Shown here: positions 1 through 8,049 of the stretch, one piece after another | How positions within the stretch are numbered: position 1 is the stretch's first letter | How the letters are laid out: every line of letters begins with the position of its first letter | Assembly: GCA_964542855.1 (NCBI GenBank) | Contig: CAZIWJ010000016.1 | Span: forward strand, 1-26,839 | Direction: 5' to 3' | DNA: 26,839 nucleotides | DNA from: CAZIWJ01 sp964542855 | Lineage (GTDB): Bacteria; Bacteroidota; Bacteroidia; Cytophagales; Cyclobacteriaceae | Notes under the pieces: model-generated | Told to the model about the DNA's origin: nothing | Database searches by the model: none | Seen by the model: only the letters and a program-made list of their open reading frames with translations | Translations under genes and position numbers: made by a program

Positions 1-55
1 AAACAAGCTTCCAGGCCCGTGTATACAGCACAGTGAACTAAATTTTAAAAGAGGT

Positions 56-101
56 ATTATTTTCCTGTGGCATCGTAGGCTACCACACGAGAGAAAATAA
101 T
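56..101. repeat. Nested inverted repeat upstream of the tRNA
   Basis: Outer arms at 56-64 (ATTATTTTC) and 93-101 (GAAAATAAT) are perfectly complementary. Inside them lies a second pair, TGTGG (66-70) with CCACA (83-87). This could be the transcription terminator of a gene left of the window, since A/T-rich outer arms around a G/C core can work on both strands. No gene end is visible here, so the role is a guess. Confidence 0.35.
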
Positions 102-278
102 TTTCCTAAGCAAGCATTATTACCCGCTAATTGGTGTAATTACAATTAAATTTCTTCAGCAAAATGCGCCGATATCTTTCACGATTAACAAGATGTAACA
201 TTTGGTTGGGCTGGTTACCTGAAACGGTAGTTATGAGAAGAAACTTTGCGGTTTACTGTAGGTAGTAGTAAATACTTC

Positions 279-310
279 TTGCAAAACCGAGGCACGTTTC
301 TGTATATTTG
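279..310 (+). promoter_or_regulatory. Bacteroidota-type promoter of the tRNA-Arg gene
   Basis: TATATTTG at 303-310 matches the Bacteroidota -7 consensus TAnnTTTG, and a TTG at 279-281 sits 21 bases upstream as the -33 element. The expected transcription start falls a few bases before the tRNA at 323. Spacing and motif both fit the housekeeping sigma factor of this phylum. Confidence 0.65.
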
Positions 311-322
311 TCACCTCTTTTC

Positions 323-396
323 GCAGCCGTAGTTCAACTGGATAGAATACCAGATTTCGGCTCTGGGGGTTGAGGGTTCGAATCCTTCCGGCTGCA
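323..396 (+). tRNA. tRNA-Arg (anticodon TCG)
   Basis: The 74-nt sequence folds as a standard cloverleaf. The acceptor stem is GCAGCCG with CGGCTGC and discriminator A. The D arm is GTTC/GAAT. The anticodon stem is CCAGA/TCTGG around the loop TTTCGGC, giving anticodon TCG. The T arm is GAGGG/CCTTC around TTCGAAT, with one G-T pair. The CCA end is not encoded; ACT follows the discriminator position. TCG would read the CGN arginine codons. The gene is a single unit with its own promoter (279-310) and terminator (421-457). Confidence 0.97.
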
Positions 397-420
397 CTCC
401 TCAATGACTTACAGGAAAGA

Positions 421-457
421 AAAGCGTATAGGGCCAAGCCTCATACGCTTTTTTTAT
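421..457 (+). terminator. Rho-independent terminator of tRNA-Arg
   Basis: AAAGCGTAT (421-429) pairs perfectly with ATACGCTTT (443-451), with further G-C pairing toward the loop and a run of T following. It lies 25 bases after the tRNA. Confidence 0.85.
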
Positions 458-789
458 TAAGGTAATTCTGGGCTAAGTTCCGGCATGTGGTTCGAAGAAC
501 TGTACGCTATCCCGGACGATCTTAAAAGTTGCGTAAAAAAAATTGATGATCAGGGAACAGCTACAACACTTTTATTTAAAACACCTGGCTGGATCGATTA
601 GAGGTATCCGGCAGCAAGTTTTTGTAACTGGGTATTTCAATTACCCGGTAAGCCGGTACGGTAATGCGGGTCGGCAATACAATTACCGACCGGGGAGTGG
701 TTGTAATGACGTTCTGACTGTAGGCGTAAAATAGCTAACCTGGCTTCTCCATCCTCGATAAAAACAGATTGTCCAATTGCGTTTCATTT
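458..789. other. Non-coding stretch between tRNA terminator and lhgO
   Basis: No convincing gene is seen. Short open frames occur but lack family resemblance or start context. A small inverted repeat (GGTCGG 669-674 with CCGACC 686-691) is present without a T-run. Confidence 0.5.
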
Positions 790-820
790 CCCGTAAAGCA
801 GTCCGAACCAAAGTTACGGG
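790..820 (-). terminator. Stem-loop overlapping the lhgO stop codon
   Basis: CCCGTAA (790-796) and TTACGGG (814-820) are perfect complements with a 17-nt loop, and GTTTC (781-785) with GAAAC (827-831) can extend the stem. The right arm contains the lhgO stop codon. No immediate T-run follows on the minus strand, so this may be an mRNA 3' structure rather than a classical terminator. Confidence 0.3.
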
Positions 821-2028
821 CTCACCGAAACGCCGAAACGTTTTAGCGCCAGGTCGGCTACCGTATCGCCAATGCTTAAAGATGAAGTAGCTGCAGGAGA
901 AGGGGCATTGCACACGTTTACCGCATTTTTTTCTTCCAGGATCAGGAAATCGTCGAGTAGCCCGCCGTTTTTATCGCAGGCCTGGGCCCGCACCCCCGCC
1001 TCGCAGGGAAGTAGGTCCTCTTCCCTGATTTCAGGAATTAGTTTCTGCAAGGCTTTGGTGAATGCCCTTTTAGAAAATGAGCGATACATTTCGCCCAGCC
1101 CGGTTTGCCAGTATTTAAAGGCCACTTTCTGGAAGCCCGGCCAGCTGAGGGTTTCGCTAAGTTCTTTCCAGTTAACCGACGTTTTTTCGTACCCTTCCCG
1201 CTGAAAGGCCAGTACAGCGTTGGGGCCGGCTTCCACGCCACCCGAAATCATGCGGGTAAAGTGTACGCCAAGAAACGGGAAGTTCGGATCGGGAACCGGG
1301 TAAATAAGGTTGCGGACCAGGTGCTGGCGCTCTTTGCGAATTTTAAAGTACTCCCCACGAAAGGGAACAATTTTTACGTTCAGCTTTTCCTGGGTAAGCC
1401 GGGCCACTTTGTCGGAATACAACCCGGCGCAATTCACCACCAGCCGGGTACGAAAGGAGTTTCCCTGCGTAACCACGGTCGACTGCCCCGCTTCCTCGCG
1501 AATAGCTTCCACTCGTTCGCCGAGAAAAATTTCAGCCCCCAGCTTTTGGGCTTCTTCAGCATACTGCCTGCTCACAGCGGTGTAATCTACAATACCGGTT
1601 TGGGGTACAAAAATAGCTTCCAGGCTGTTTACGTGAGGCTCGTACTGCTTTACCTCTTCTCCAACCAGCCGCTGGATCCCGGTTAACCCGTTTTCTTCTC
1701 CCCGCTGCTGGATTTTGTTTAACTGGGTAATCTCCTTCTTCGAGGTGGCAACAACTACCTTTCCGCACCGCTCGTAAGGAATTTCGTGTTCGTGGCAGAA
1801 ATTAATTAGCATTTGGTAACCTCGAATACAGTTTTCGGCCTTCAGGCTGCCGGGCTTGTAGTAAATGCCCGAGTGAATTACCCCGCTGTTGTGGCCGGTT
1901 TGGTGGGTGGCCAGGCCCTGCTCCTTGTCCAGGATTGCCAGTTTCAGTTTAGGGTGTTTCTTTTTAATTTGGTAGGCAGTAGCCAGCCCTACAATGCCGG
2001 CGCCAATGATGAGGATATCGTATTTCAT
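814..2028 (-). CDS. lhgO: L-2-hydroxyglutarate oxidase/dehydrogenase (FAD)
   Basis: The 404-residue protein is an FAD-dependent oxidoreductase of the DAO family. It opens with the dinucleotide-binding motif GAGIVGLATAY (residues 9-19) after a short beta strand. The HQTGHNSGVIHSGIYY segment just after residue 40 is characteristic of LhgO/L2HGDH proteins. Near the C-terminus EAGVRAQ and NAPSPAATSSLSIG match the family's FAD-binding end. Length agrees with bacterial LhgO (about 400). The known reaction is oxidation of L-2-hydroxyglutarate to 2-oxoglutarate, clearing a by-product of central metabolism or lysine breakdown; electrons usually go to the membrane quinone pool. The gene stands alone, divergent from the M20 peptidase. 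The start at 2028 is the only sensible one, since MKYDILIIGAG begins the fold. Confidence 0.95.
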   Translation of the reverse strand: MKYDILIIGAGIVGLATAYQIKKKHPKLKLAILDKEQGLATHQTGHNSGVIHSGIYYKPGSLKAENCIRGYQMLINFCHEHEIPYERCGKVVVATSKKEITQLNKIQQRGEENGLTGIQRLVGEEVKQYEPHVNSLEAIFVPQTGIVDYTAVSRQYAEEAQKLGAEIFLGERVEAIREEAGQSTVVTQGNSFRTRLVVNCAGLYSDKVARLTQEKLNVKIVPFRGEYFKIRKERQHLVRNLIYPVPDPNFPFLGVHFTRMISGGVEAGPNAVLAFQREGYEKTSVNWKELSETLSWPGFQKVAFKYWQTGLGEMYRSFSKRAFTKALQKLIPEIREEDLLPCEAGVRAQACDKNGGLLDDFLILEEKNAVNVCNAPSPAATSSLSIGDTVADLALKRFGVSVSP

Positions 2029-2213
2029 GCTGTTATTTTAACGGTTCCTGGAGTTAATAAAACTGAAACGAAAGTGCAAATAGTTGCCTGAAACCCCGGA
2101 TTTATAAGAGTAAGAGGAATTTCCCGATTCTCAGGATGAAGGTTCCGTACTGCTGCTGTTTCTGAACATATTTTAGTAGATTCACGGTTATTAAGTTAAA
2201 GCAATGATTAATC

Positions 2214-3506
2214 ATGAAAAGAGCAATTACGTTTTTATTACTTGTTATACCGGTTTTTGTTTACGCACAAGAAGAAGAAATATCGGTTGAAAAGAAATAC
2301 ACCAAAGAAGTAAAGCGGCTTACCCAAAGCCCTTTGCTGCAGGAAGCGTTCCAGTACATTGAAGATACTGACGACCAAACCATTGAGGATTTAATTACCC
2401 TGACCGAAATTCCGGCTCCACCCTTTAAAGAAGAGAAGCGGGCCGAAGCATTCAAGGCCATGCTGGAGGAAATTGGCGTCGATTCAGCCTGGATTGATGA
2501 AGTAGGCAACGTTCTGGCTTTGCGTAAAGGAAAATCGGGAAATAAAACGGTAGCTTTTGATGCCCACCTGGATACTGTTTTCCCGGAAGGAACCAACACC
2601 AAAGTGAAAATCAGCGGCGACACCCTGTTTGCACCCGGCGTGGGCGATGATACCCGTGGATTATCCATGGTACTGGCCGTTCTGCGGGCCATGAATGAAT
2701 ACAATATTGAAACCGAGGCCGACATCCTGATCATCGGTACAGTTGGTGAAGAAGGGCTGGGCGATTTACGTGGTGTGAAACACCTGTTCAGTGAAAAAGG
2801 CCCGAAAATCGATTCCTGGATTGCCATTGACGGCGGTGACCTGGGCCGGGTAAATTACAAGGGGCTGGGTTCGCACCGTTACCGGGTTACTTTCCGCGGG
2901 CCGGGCGGTCATTCCTGGGGAGCTTTCGGGTTGGGTAACCCGCACCATGCCCTGGGAGCCACCATTAAATACTTTGTCGAAGCGGCCGATGCTTTTACCG
3001 ATCACGGGGCGAAAACCAGTTACAACGTAGGGCGAATCGGAGGGGGAACCTCGGTGAATTCCATTCCTTTTGAATCGGCCATGGAAATAGATATGCGTTC
3101 ATTAAGCCCGGTGCGGCTCGATTCCATGGACGTTATCCTGGAGCAGGCCGTGCAAAAAGGACTGGATGAGCAAAACCGTATCAGGAGGGAAGGCAACCCG
3201 GTAGCGGTTAAGATGGAAATGATCGGGAACCGTCCATCTGGCGAGCTGTCGCCCGACCTGCCGTTAATTCAGCGGACGCTGGCTGCGCTTGAGCCTTTTG
3301 AAATTGAGCCCCGGATTACTCGTGGCTCTACCAATTCCAATACTCCCATCGCCCTGGGTATCCCTGCGGTTACCATTGGCCGGGGAGGAGAGGGGCAGTG
3401 GGCACACTCCCTGCTGGAATGGTGGGCCAACAAAGATGGCCATAAGTCTATTCAGTACGCCCTGCTCGTACTAATAGCAGAAAGTGGCGTGGCCGGCGAT
3501 TCGTAA
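2214..3506 (+). CDS. Exported M20-family zinc peptidase (peptidase T/ArgE-like)
   Basis: The 430-residue protein has a Sec signal peptide (residues 1 to about 18, ending VYA before Q). Then comes an M20/M28-type di-zinc catalytic core: DAHLDT with H118 and D120, GVGDD (bridging Asp at 145/146), GTVGEEG with the catalytic Glu at 179/180, and a C-terminal WAHSLLEWW that should carry the last zinc-binding His. The dimerisation-domain stretch with GPGGHSWGAFG and GGTSVNSIP is also typical of the family. These enzymes release amino acids from peptides or cleave N-acyl groups; the exact substrate cannot be told. Two exported hydrolase genes follow on the same strand (S9 peptidase, aminoacylase-like), but gaps of over 230 bp suggest separate transcripts. 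The start has an AT-rich leader with no Shine-Dalgarno sequence. Confidence 0.9.
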   Translation: MKRAITFLLLVIPVFVYAQEEEISVEKKYTKEVKRLTQSPLLQEAFQYIEDTDDQTIEDLITLTEIPAPPFKEEKRAEAFKAMLEEIGVDSAWIDEVGNVLALRKGKSGNKTVAFDAHLDTVFPEGTNTKVKISGDTLFAPGVGDDTRGLSMVLAVLRAMNEYNIETEADILIIGTVGEEGLGDLRGVKHLFSEKGPKIDSWIAIDGGDLGRVNYKGLGSHRYRVTFRGPGGHSWGAFGLGNPHHALGATIKYFVEAADAFTDHGAKTSYNVGRIGGGTSVNSIPFESAMEIDMRSLSPVRLDSMDVILEQAVQKGLDEQNRIRREGNPVAVKMEMIGNRPSGELSPDLPLIQRTLAALEPFEIEPRITRGSTNSNTPIALGIPAVTIGRGGEGQWAHSLLEWWANKDGHKSIQYALLVLIAESGVAGDS

Positions 3507-3597
3507 GAGTCGCTATTTGTAGATGCCACTTAAATTACAGCATATTTTGTAGTTTAGGCTATCAAAGGAGGTTGCTTTAAAGTAATTACTCAGCGTA

Positions 3598-3617
3598 GGC
3601 AGGGAGGGTTTCCTGCC
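3598..3617. repeat. Short inverted repeat between M20 and S9 genes
   Basis: GGCAGG (3598-3603) and CCTGCC (3612-3617) form a six-base G/C stem with an 8-nt loop. There is no T-run, so it is weak as a terminator. It lies about 90 bases after the M20 stop codon. Confidence 0.3.
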
Positions 3618-3740
3618 TGCTACTTTGCTTCGTATTTTGTTGTAGAAGTGCCGGAGCAAAACTCAGGGTTTTATCCTGCCCTTTCTTTTAACCTAACCCA
3701 AGTAAAAACAATCGTTAAATAGTTTTCTTCACCACACCTT

Positions 3741-5786
3741 ATGAAACTTTATTTCACAGTTTTACTGCTCTTCCTGGGTAGCTTCACGTTTAGTCAAAAT
3801 CCTGAAAAACCTGCTTTTTCCCGGATGGATGTGTTTGGGCTGCAATGGGCTAACGACCCGCAGATTTCTCCCGATGGTACGCAAATCGTTTACGAACGCA
3901 AAAGTATGGACATCATGCGCGACCGCCGTACGGCTCGCCTTTGGCTGATGAATGCAGATGGCAGCAATGCCGTTAAACTCAGCGGAAATGATGTAAGCGA
4001 ATCTTCGGCCCGCTGGTCGCCCGACGGTACAAAAATCGCCTACATCAGTTCCACCGATGAACAGGGCGCGGAAATATTTCTCTACTGGACGGCTTCGGGT
4101 AAAACCGCCAGGCTTACCCAACTGGAACGTTCACCCCGCGAACTGAGCTGGTCGCCCGATGGTAAGCAACTGGCTTTCAGTATGCTGGTACCCGAAGTTG
4201 GCCCCGTACTGGTAAAACCGCCCAAAAAGCCCAAAGGGGCCGAATGGGCCGATAATCCGAGGATAACTACCCGCGTGAAACACGAAGCCGACGGTTCAGG
4301 CTACATGGAACCGGGCCATTACCAGGTATTTGTTGTTGCGGCTACCGGTGGCAAGCCCCGGCAAATTACAACTGGGCCTTACCAGCACCGCACCACACCG
4401 GTATGGACTCCTGACGGCGCTACCCTGTTATTGTCGGCCAACCGGAACAACGACTGGGAATACGATTACCGGAATTCGGAAATTTACGCCGTGAACGTAC
4501 AAACCGGGAAAATAGAACCCCTTACCGACCGGCAGGGGCCAGACTACAACCCGGTGGTATCGCCCGATGGCAGGCAAATTGCCTATTTGGGTTACGAAGA
4601 CCAGGTGCAAACCTACCAGGTGGCCGAAGTTACTGTGATGAAACCAGACGGTTCCGGAAAGAAGACGGTAAACATTAACCTGGATCGCAACATCAGCAAC
4701 TTAACCTGGGATGCCCGGGGGCAGGGATTATACTTCCAGTACGACGATCATGGTAACACCAAGATTGGTTACACCAGCCTTTCCGGGAAAATGAAAGTGA
4801 TTGCCGAAAACGTTGGCGGAACCAATCCGGCCCGCCCTTATGGTGGAGGCAGCTTCAGTGTATCCGGTAACGACAAACTGGCCTATACCCACACCACGCC
4901 CTACCACCCGGCAGATGTAGCAGTAGTAACCGACGGGGATACCGAACGGGTTACCGATTTAAATACTAACCTGCTGAATTACCGGACGTTGGGAGAGGTG
5001 GAAGAAATTACCTACACTTCGTCGGTCGACAACCGGGAAATTCAGGGCTGGGTAGTGAAACCCCCATTTTTTAAGGAAGACAGGCAGTACCCTTTATTGG
5101 TAGAAAACCACGGAGGGCCAATTGCTAATTACGGCGATCGCTTCTCCCCGGAAATGCAATTATATGCCTCGGCCGGTTTTGTGGTATTCTACCCGAACCC
5201 GAGGGGAAGCACTGGCTACGGGGAAGAGTTCGGGAACCTGTTGTACCATGATTATCCTGGCGACGACTATCACGATGTGATGGACGGGGTCGACGCCATG
5301 CTGGAGCGAAACTACATTACGGAAGACAGCCTGTTTGTTACCGGTGGAAGTGCCGGGGGAATAATGACTGCCTGGATGATTGGGAAAAACAACCGTTTCC
5401 GGGCAGCGGCAGTAATTAAACCGGTGATGAACTGGGTGAGCAAAACCCTGGTGGCCGACAATTACTACGGCTACGCGAATTACCGCTACCCTGGTCAGCC
5501 GTGGGAAAATATAGAAACTTATATGAAGTTCTCGCCGGTATCGCTGGTAGGTAATATTGAAACCCCCACGCTGGTGATGGTAGGAACAGCCGATTTGCGG
5601 ACGCCCTTATCAGAGAGCAAGCAGCTGTACCATGCCCTTAAGTTGCGGAAAATAGAAACGGCACTGGTAGAAATGCCGGGAGCCTACCACTTTATTGCCA
5701 ACCGGCCCAGCCAACTGATTAGCAAAATTGATCATATCGTAGCCTGGTTCAACCGGTACCGGGGCGGAAGTACAGCCAACCGGTAA
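3741..5786 (+). CDS. Exported S9-family prolyl oligopeptidase-type serine peptidase
   Basis: The 681-residue protein has a signal peptide of about 18 residues ending FSQ. It is followed by a beta-propeller with repeated SPDG motifs (ISPDGTQI, WSPDGTKIAY, WSPDGKQLAF, VSPDGRQIAY) and then an alpha/beta hydrolase domain from about residue 430. The catalytic triad can be placed at S537 in GGSAGG, D618 in GTADLRTP and H650 in GAYHFIA. ENHGGP and NPRGSTGYGEEF before the nucleophile are hallmark S9 segments. This is the acylaminoacyl-peptidase/DPP-like branch of S9, which trims short peptides. Being exported, it probably acts on peptides entering the periplasm. It is flanked by two other exported hydrolase genes. 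The exact specificity (dipeptidyl versus acylaminoacyl) is not readable. Confidence 0.94.
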   Translation: MKLYFTVLLLFLGSFTFSQNPEKPAFSRMDVFGLQWANDPQISPDGTQIVYERKSMDIMRDRRTARLWLMNADGSNAVKLSGNDVSESSARWSPDGTKIAYISSTDEQGAEIFLYWTASGKTARLTQLERSPRELSWSPDGKQLAFSMLVPEVGPVLVKPPKKPKGAEWADNPRITTRVKHEADGSGYMEPGHYQVFVVAATGGKPRQITTGPYQHRTTPVWTPDGATLLLSANRNNDWEYDYRNSEIYAVNVQTGKIEPLTDRQGPDYNPVVSPDGRQIAYLGYEDQVQTYQVAEVTVMKPDGSGKKTVNINLDRNISNLTWDARGQGLYFQYDDHGNTKIGYTSLSGKMKVIAENVGGTNPARPYGGGSFSVSGNDKLAYTHTTPYHPADVAVVTDGDTERVTDLNTNLLNYRTLGEVEEITYTSSVDNREIQGWVVKPPFFKEDRQYPLLVENHGGPIANYGDRFSPEMQLYASAGFVVFYPNPRGSTGYGEEFGNLLYHDYPGDDYHDVMDGVDAMLERNYITEDSLFVTGGSAGGIMTAWMIGKNNRFRAAAVIKPVMNWVSKTLVADNYYGYANYRYPGQPWENIETYMKFSPVSLVGNIETPTLVMVGTADLRTPLSESKQLYHALKLRKIETALVEMPGAYHFIANRPSQLISKIDHIVAWFNRYRGGSTANR

Positions 5787-5808
5787 GTTACAAATCATAA
5801 ACCGTAGT

Positions 5809-5825
5809 AACGAGCATAGCTCGTT
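5809..5825. repeat. Short hairpin after the S9 peptidase gene
   Basis: AACGAG (5809-5814) and CTCGTT (5820-5825) are perfect complements around a 5-nt loop, 22 bases after the stop codon. The following sequence is A/T-rich but has no T-run. It may mark the 3' end of the S9 transcript. Confidence 0.35.
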
Positions 5826-5899
5826 GCTAAATTATTGGTTTGTAATGGGTTGGCACTAAAAACCAACCAGGGCAATGCCGTACAGGGTATGGTATGATG

Positions 5900-6008
5900 C
5901 AGGAATATGCATTGAAGTAACCATGACTACACGACAGGGCACAGGGAATACCGATAACATATTCCTGTATTCTACAGCAATGGCGTTGATTACCGGCAAA
6001 TTCCCTGT
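5900..6008. repeat. Two interlocked inverted repeats upstream of the aminoacylase-like gene
   Basis: CAGGAATATG (5900-5909) is the perfect complement of CATATTCCTG (5958-5967), and ACAGGGAAT (5941-5949) is the perfect complement of ATTCCCTGT (6000-6008). The left arm of the second pair lies inside the loop of the first and its right arm lies outside, which is a pseudoknot-like arrangement. The block ends 55 bases before the start codon at 6064. Function is unknown; it may be a structured leader or a set of operator half-sites. Confidence 0.45.
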
Positions 6009-6063
6009 TTTTAAATTATTCTTATAATTTGCATCCATCATCCAAACCCTAATTAGCAGGAAC

Positions 6064-7746
6064 ATGAAAAGCTACAATATTTATCCCCTTGCTTTATCAC
6101 TGGCCGCGTTACTGTTTAGCTGTACCGGGCCATCAAACCAAAACGATACCACCTTCGACCTGATTTTAAAAGGAGGTACTATTTACGATGGCACCGGGGC
6201 CAGCCCTATCGTAGCCGATGTAGGTATTACTGCCGATACCATTGCGGCTATCGGTGAACTGGAAAACGTTAGCGCGGAAAAAGTTGTAGACGTTAGCGGG
6301 CTGGCCGTAGCCCCCGGTTTCATTAATATGCTTAGCTGGGCAAATGACGACTTGTTGTACGACGGGCGTTCGCAAGGCGATATCCGGCAGGGGGTAACCC
6401 TGGAAGTGATGGGGGAAGGCAGCTCTATGGGGCCGTTAAACGAAGAAATGAAGGCCAGCATGCAAAGGGGGCAGACCAATATTACCTACGATGTTACCTG
6501 GAACACCCTGGGCGAATACCTGGCACACCTGGAACAAAAAGGAGTTTCCACCAACGTTACTTCTTTTGTGGGGAATGCCACCCTGCGACGATATGTAATG
6601 GGGTACGAAAGTCGCAAACCTACTTCGGCAGAAATGGAAGAAATGAAAAAATTACTGCGCGAAGAAATGGAAGCCGGTGCTGTGGGCATATCTTCATCGC
6701 TGATTTACGTTCCCAGCATTCACGCTGACACTGAAGAGCTTACCGAATTGGCCAGGGTAGCAGCCGAATACGATGGCATGTATATTTCCCACATGCGCAA
6801 CGAGGGCGATAGCCTGCTGGCAGCACTGAATGAACTGATTACCATTGCTCGCAATGCCAATATTAGGGCGGAGGTGTATCATTTTAAAGCGTCCGGCCAG
6901 CAAAACTGGAGCAAACTGGATACGGCTATCGCCATGATTGAGGCTGCCCAGGCCGAAGGCTTATCGGTTACCACCGACATGTATAATTACCCGGCCAGCA
7001 GCACCGGTTTAAAAGTGGTATTACCCGATTGGTCGAAAGAGGGAGGATACAAGGGAATTATGGCCCGGCTCGACGATGAAGAAACCCGACAAAAAGTGCT
7101 GGAAGAAATTTACTTTCCTTCCTGCCCACCTTCAGGCATATTACTGGTTGGCTTCCGCCAGGATTCGTTGCAACAGTACATCGGGCAGTCGCTAAAAGAC
7201 GTAGCCCTGGCCCGGGGAAAGACTCCGGAAGAAACGGTGATCGATTTATTCCTGGCCAACCGCGGGCGCATACAGGCAGTGTACTTCAGCATGTCGGAAG
7301 ATAATGTAAAAAAGAAAGTAGCCCTGCCTTACATGAGTTTTTGTTCCGATGCTTCATCCATGTCGGCCGAAGGGGCCTTCCTGGAAAACAGTACCCATCC
7401 ACGGGCTTATGGTTCTTTTGCGCGGCTCATTGGCCATTACGTACGCGATGAGCAGGTTATTCCACTGGAAGAGGCAATTCGTAAGCTTACGGCGTTGCCG
7501 GCAGAAAACCTGAAAGTCCGTAAGCGGGGGAAGCTGGTACCGGGATACTTTGCCGATGTAGTGGTGTTTGACCCGGAAATTTTTTCCGATAAAGCTACTT
7601 TTGAAAAGCCCCATCAGTATGCAGAAGGCATGCAGTATGTGTTTGTGAACGGCGTACAGGTAATTAATAACGGGGAGCATACCGGGGCTACACCCGGTCG
7701 CTTTGTAAAAGGACCCGGTTACAAACCGGAAACCCCGGCAATGTAA
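6064..7746 (+). CDS. D-aminoacylase-like amidohydrolase lipoprotein lacking the HxH motif
   Basis: The 560-residue protein starts with a lipoprotein signal (ALLFSC, lipidated C20). A urease-type amidohydrolase fold follows, with the start GGTIYDGTG and the C-terminal ENLKVRKRGKLVPGYFADVVVFDP typical of N-acyl-D-amino-acid deacylases. Three putative metal ligands are kept: H243 (SHMRNEG), H273 (EVYHFKASG) and D429 (CSDAS). The usual HxH after PGFID is replaced (PGFINMLSW, with L90 and W92 in the His positions), and the Cys of the GNCG motif appears to be Gly119. Because D-aminoacylases work mainly with the metal bound by Cys and the later His residues, activity is uncertain. The protein is probably anchored to a membrane facing the periplasm, beside two exported peptidases. 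The name D-aminoacylase should be treated as a family label. Confidence 0.88.
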   Translation: MKSYNIYPLALSLAALLFSCTGPSNQNDTTFDLILKGGTIYDGTGASPIVADVGITADTIAAIGELENVSAEKVVDVSGLAVAPGFINMLSWANDDLLYDGRSQGDIRQGVTLEVMGEGSSMGPLNEEMKASMQRGQTNITYDVTWNTLGEYLAHLEQKGVSTNVTSFVGNATLRRYVMGYESRKPTSAEMEEMKKLLREEMEAGAVGISSSLIYVPSIHADTEELTELARVAAEYDGMYISHMRNEGDSLLAALNELITIARNANIRAEVYHFKASGQQNWSKLDTAIAMIEAAQAEGLSVTTDMYNYPASSTGLKVVLPDWSKEGGYKGIMARLDDEETRQKVLEEIYFPSCPPSGILLVGFRQDSLQQYIGQSLKDVALARGKTPEETVIDLFLANRGRIQAVYFSMSEDNVKKKVALPYMSFCSDASSMSAEGAFLENSTHPRAYGSFARLIGHYVRDEQVIPLEEAIRKLTALPAENLKVRKRGKLVPGYFADVVVFDPEIFSDKATFEKPHQYAEGMQYVFVNGVQVINNGEHTGATPGRFVKGPGYKPETPAM

Positions 7747-7882
7747 AAACGAATTGTGTAAACAATCTGTGGGTTAAATCTATTTATGCAATGAAGCCTC
7801 CGGTTTTATGAAAACCACCGCTTGGGGGTGCGAACTATTTACACAGTAACTCGTTGTGAACAGTGTAACATGAATTTAAGCT

Positions 7883-8041
7883 ATGAGCCGGGGAAAAAAA
7901 ATTTTTTTGATCTTCGCTATCGTTTTTATCATTGTAGTATTGTATTTCAGTTACGACATAGCAACCCGGACTACATTTCCGGGCTCAAAACCGAATTTGA
8001 AAGAACGAATTTTATCTGCCGATAGCAGTTCAGTGCAATAA
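7883..8041 (+). CDS. Small single-pass membrane protein (52 residues)
   Basis: An ATG at 7883 opens a 52-codon frame ending in TAA at 8039-8041. The protein begins MSRGKK, has a strongly hydrophobic helix at about residues 7-24 (FLIFAIVFIIVVLYF), then a polar tail with RTTFPGSKP and ending in SSSVQ. Basic residues before the helix predict an N-in, C-out topology. The gene ends 8 bases before the DUF2452 gene at 8050, which is operon-like spacing. A longer overlapping frame on the same strand (7822-8025) lacks any protein-like character. I recall similar short proteins with a TTFPGSKP-like stretch in Bacteroidota, but the function is unknown. Confidence 0.72.
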   Translation: MSRGKKIFLIFAIVFIIVVLYFSYDIATRTTFPGSKPNLKERILSADSSSVQ

Positions 8042-8049
8042 TTTTAATC

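Noticed and set aside
135..144. Perfect 10-bp palindrome TGTAATTACA
   Set aside because: A/T-rich palindromes of this size arise by chance and no regulated gene is attached.
485..601. A 38-codon ATG frame after the tRNA terminator with protein-like composition
   Set aside because: Too short to distinguish from chance, no recognisable family, no promoter or terminator of its own.
543..734. 63-codon frame on the plus strand before lhgO
   Set aside because: No motif, no conserved start context, composition not protein-like.
7822..8025. 67-codon frame overlapping the small membrane protein gene
   Set aside because: Translated sequence is irregular and the alternative frame at 7883-8041 has a clean membrane helix and operon spacing.
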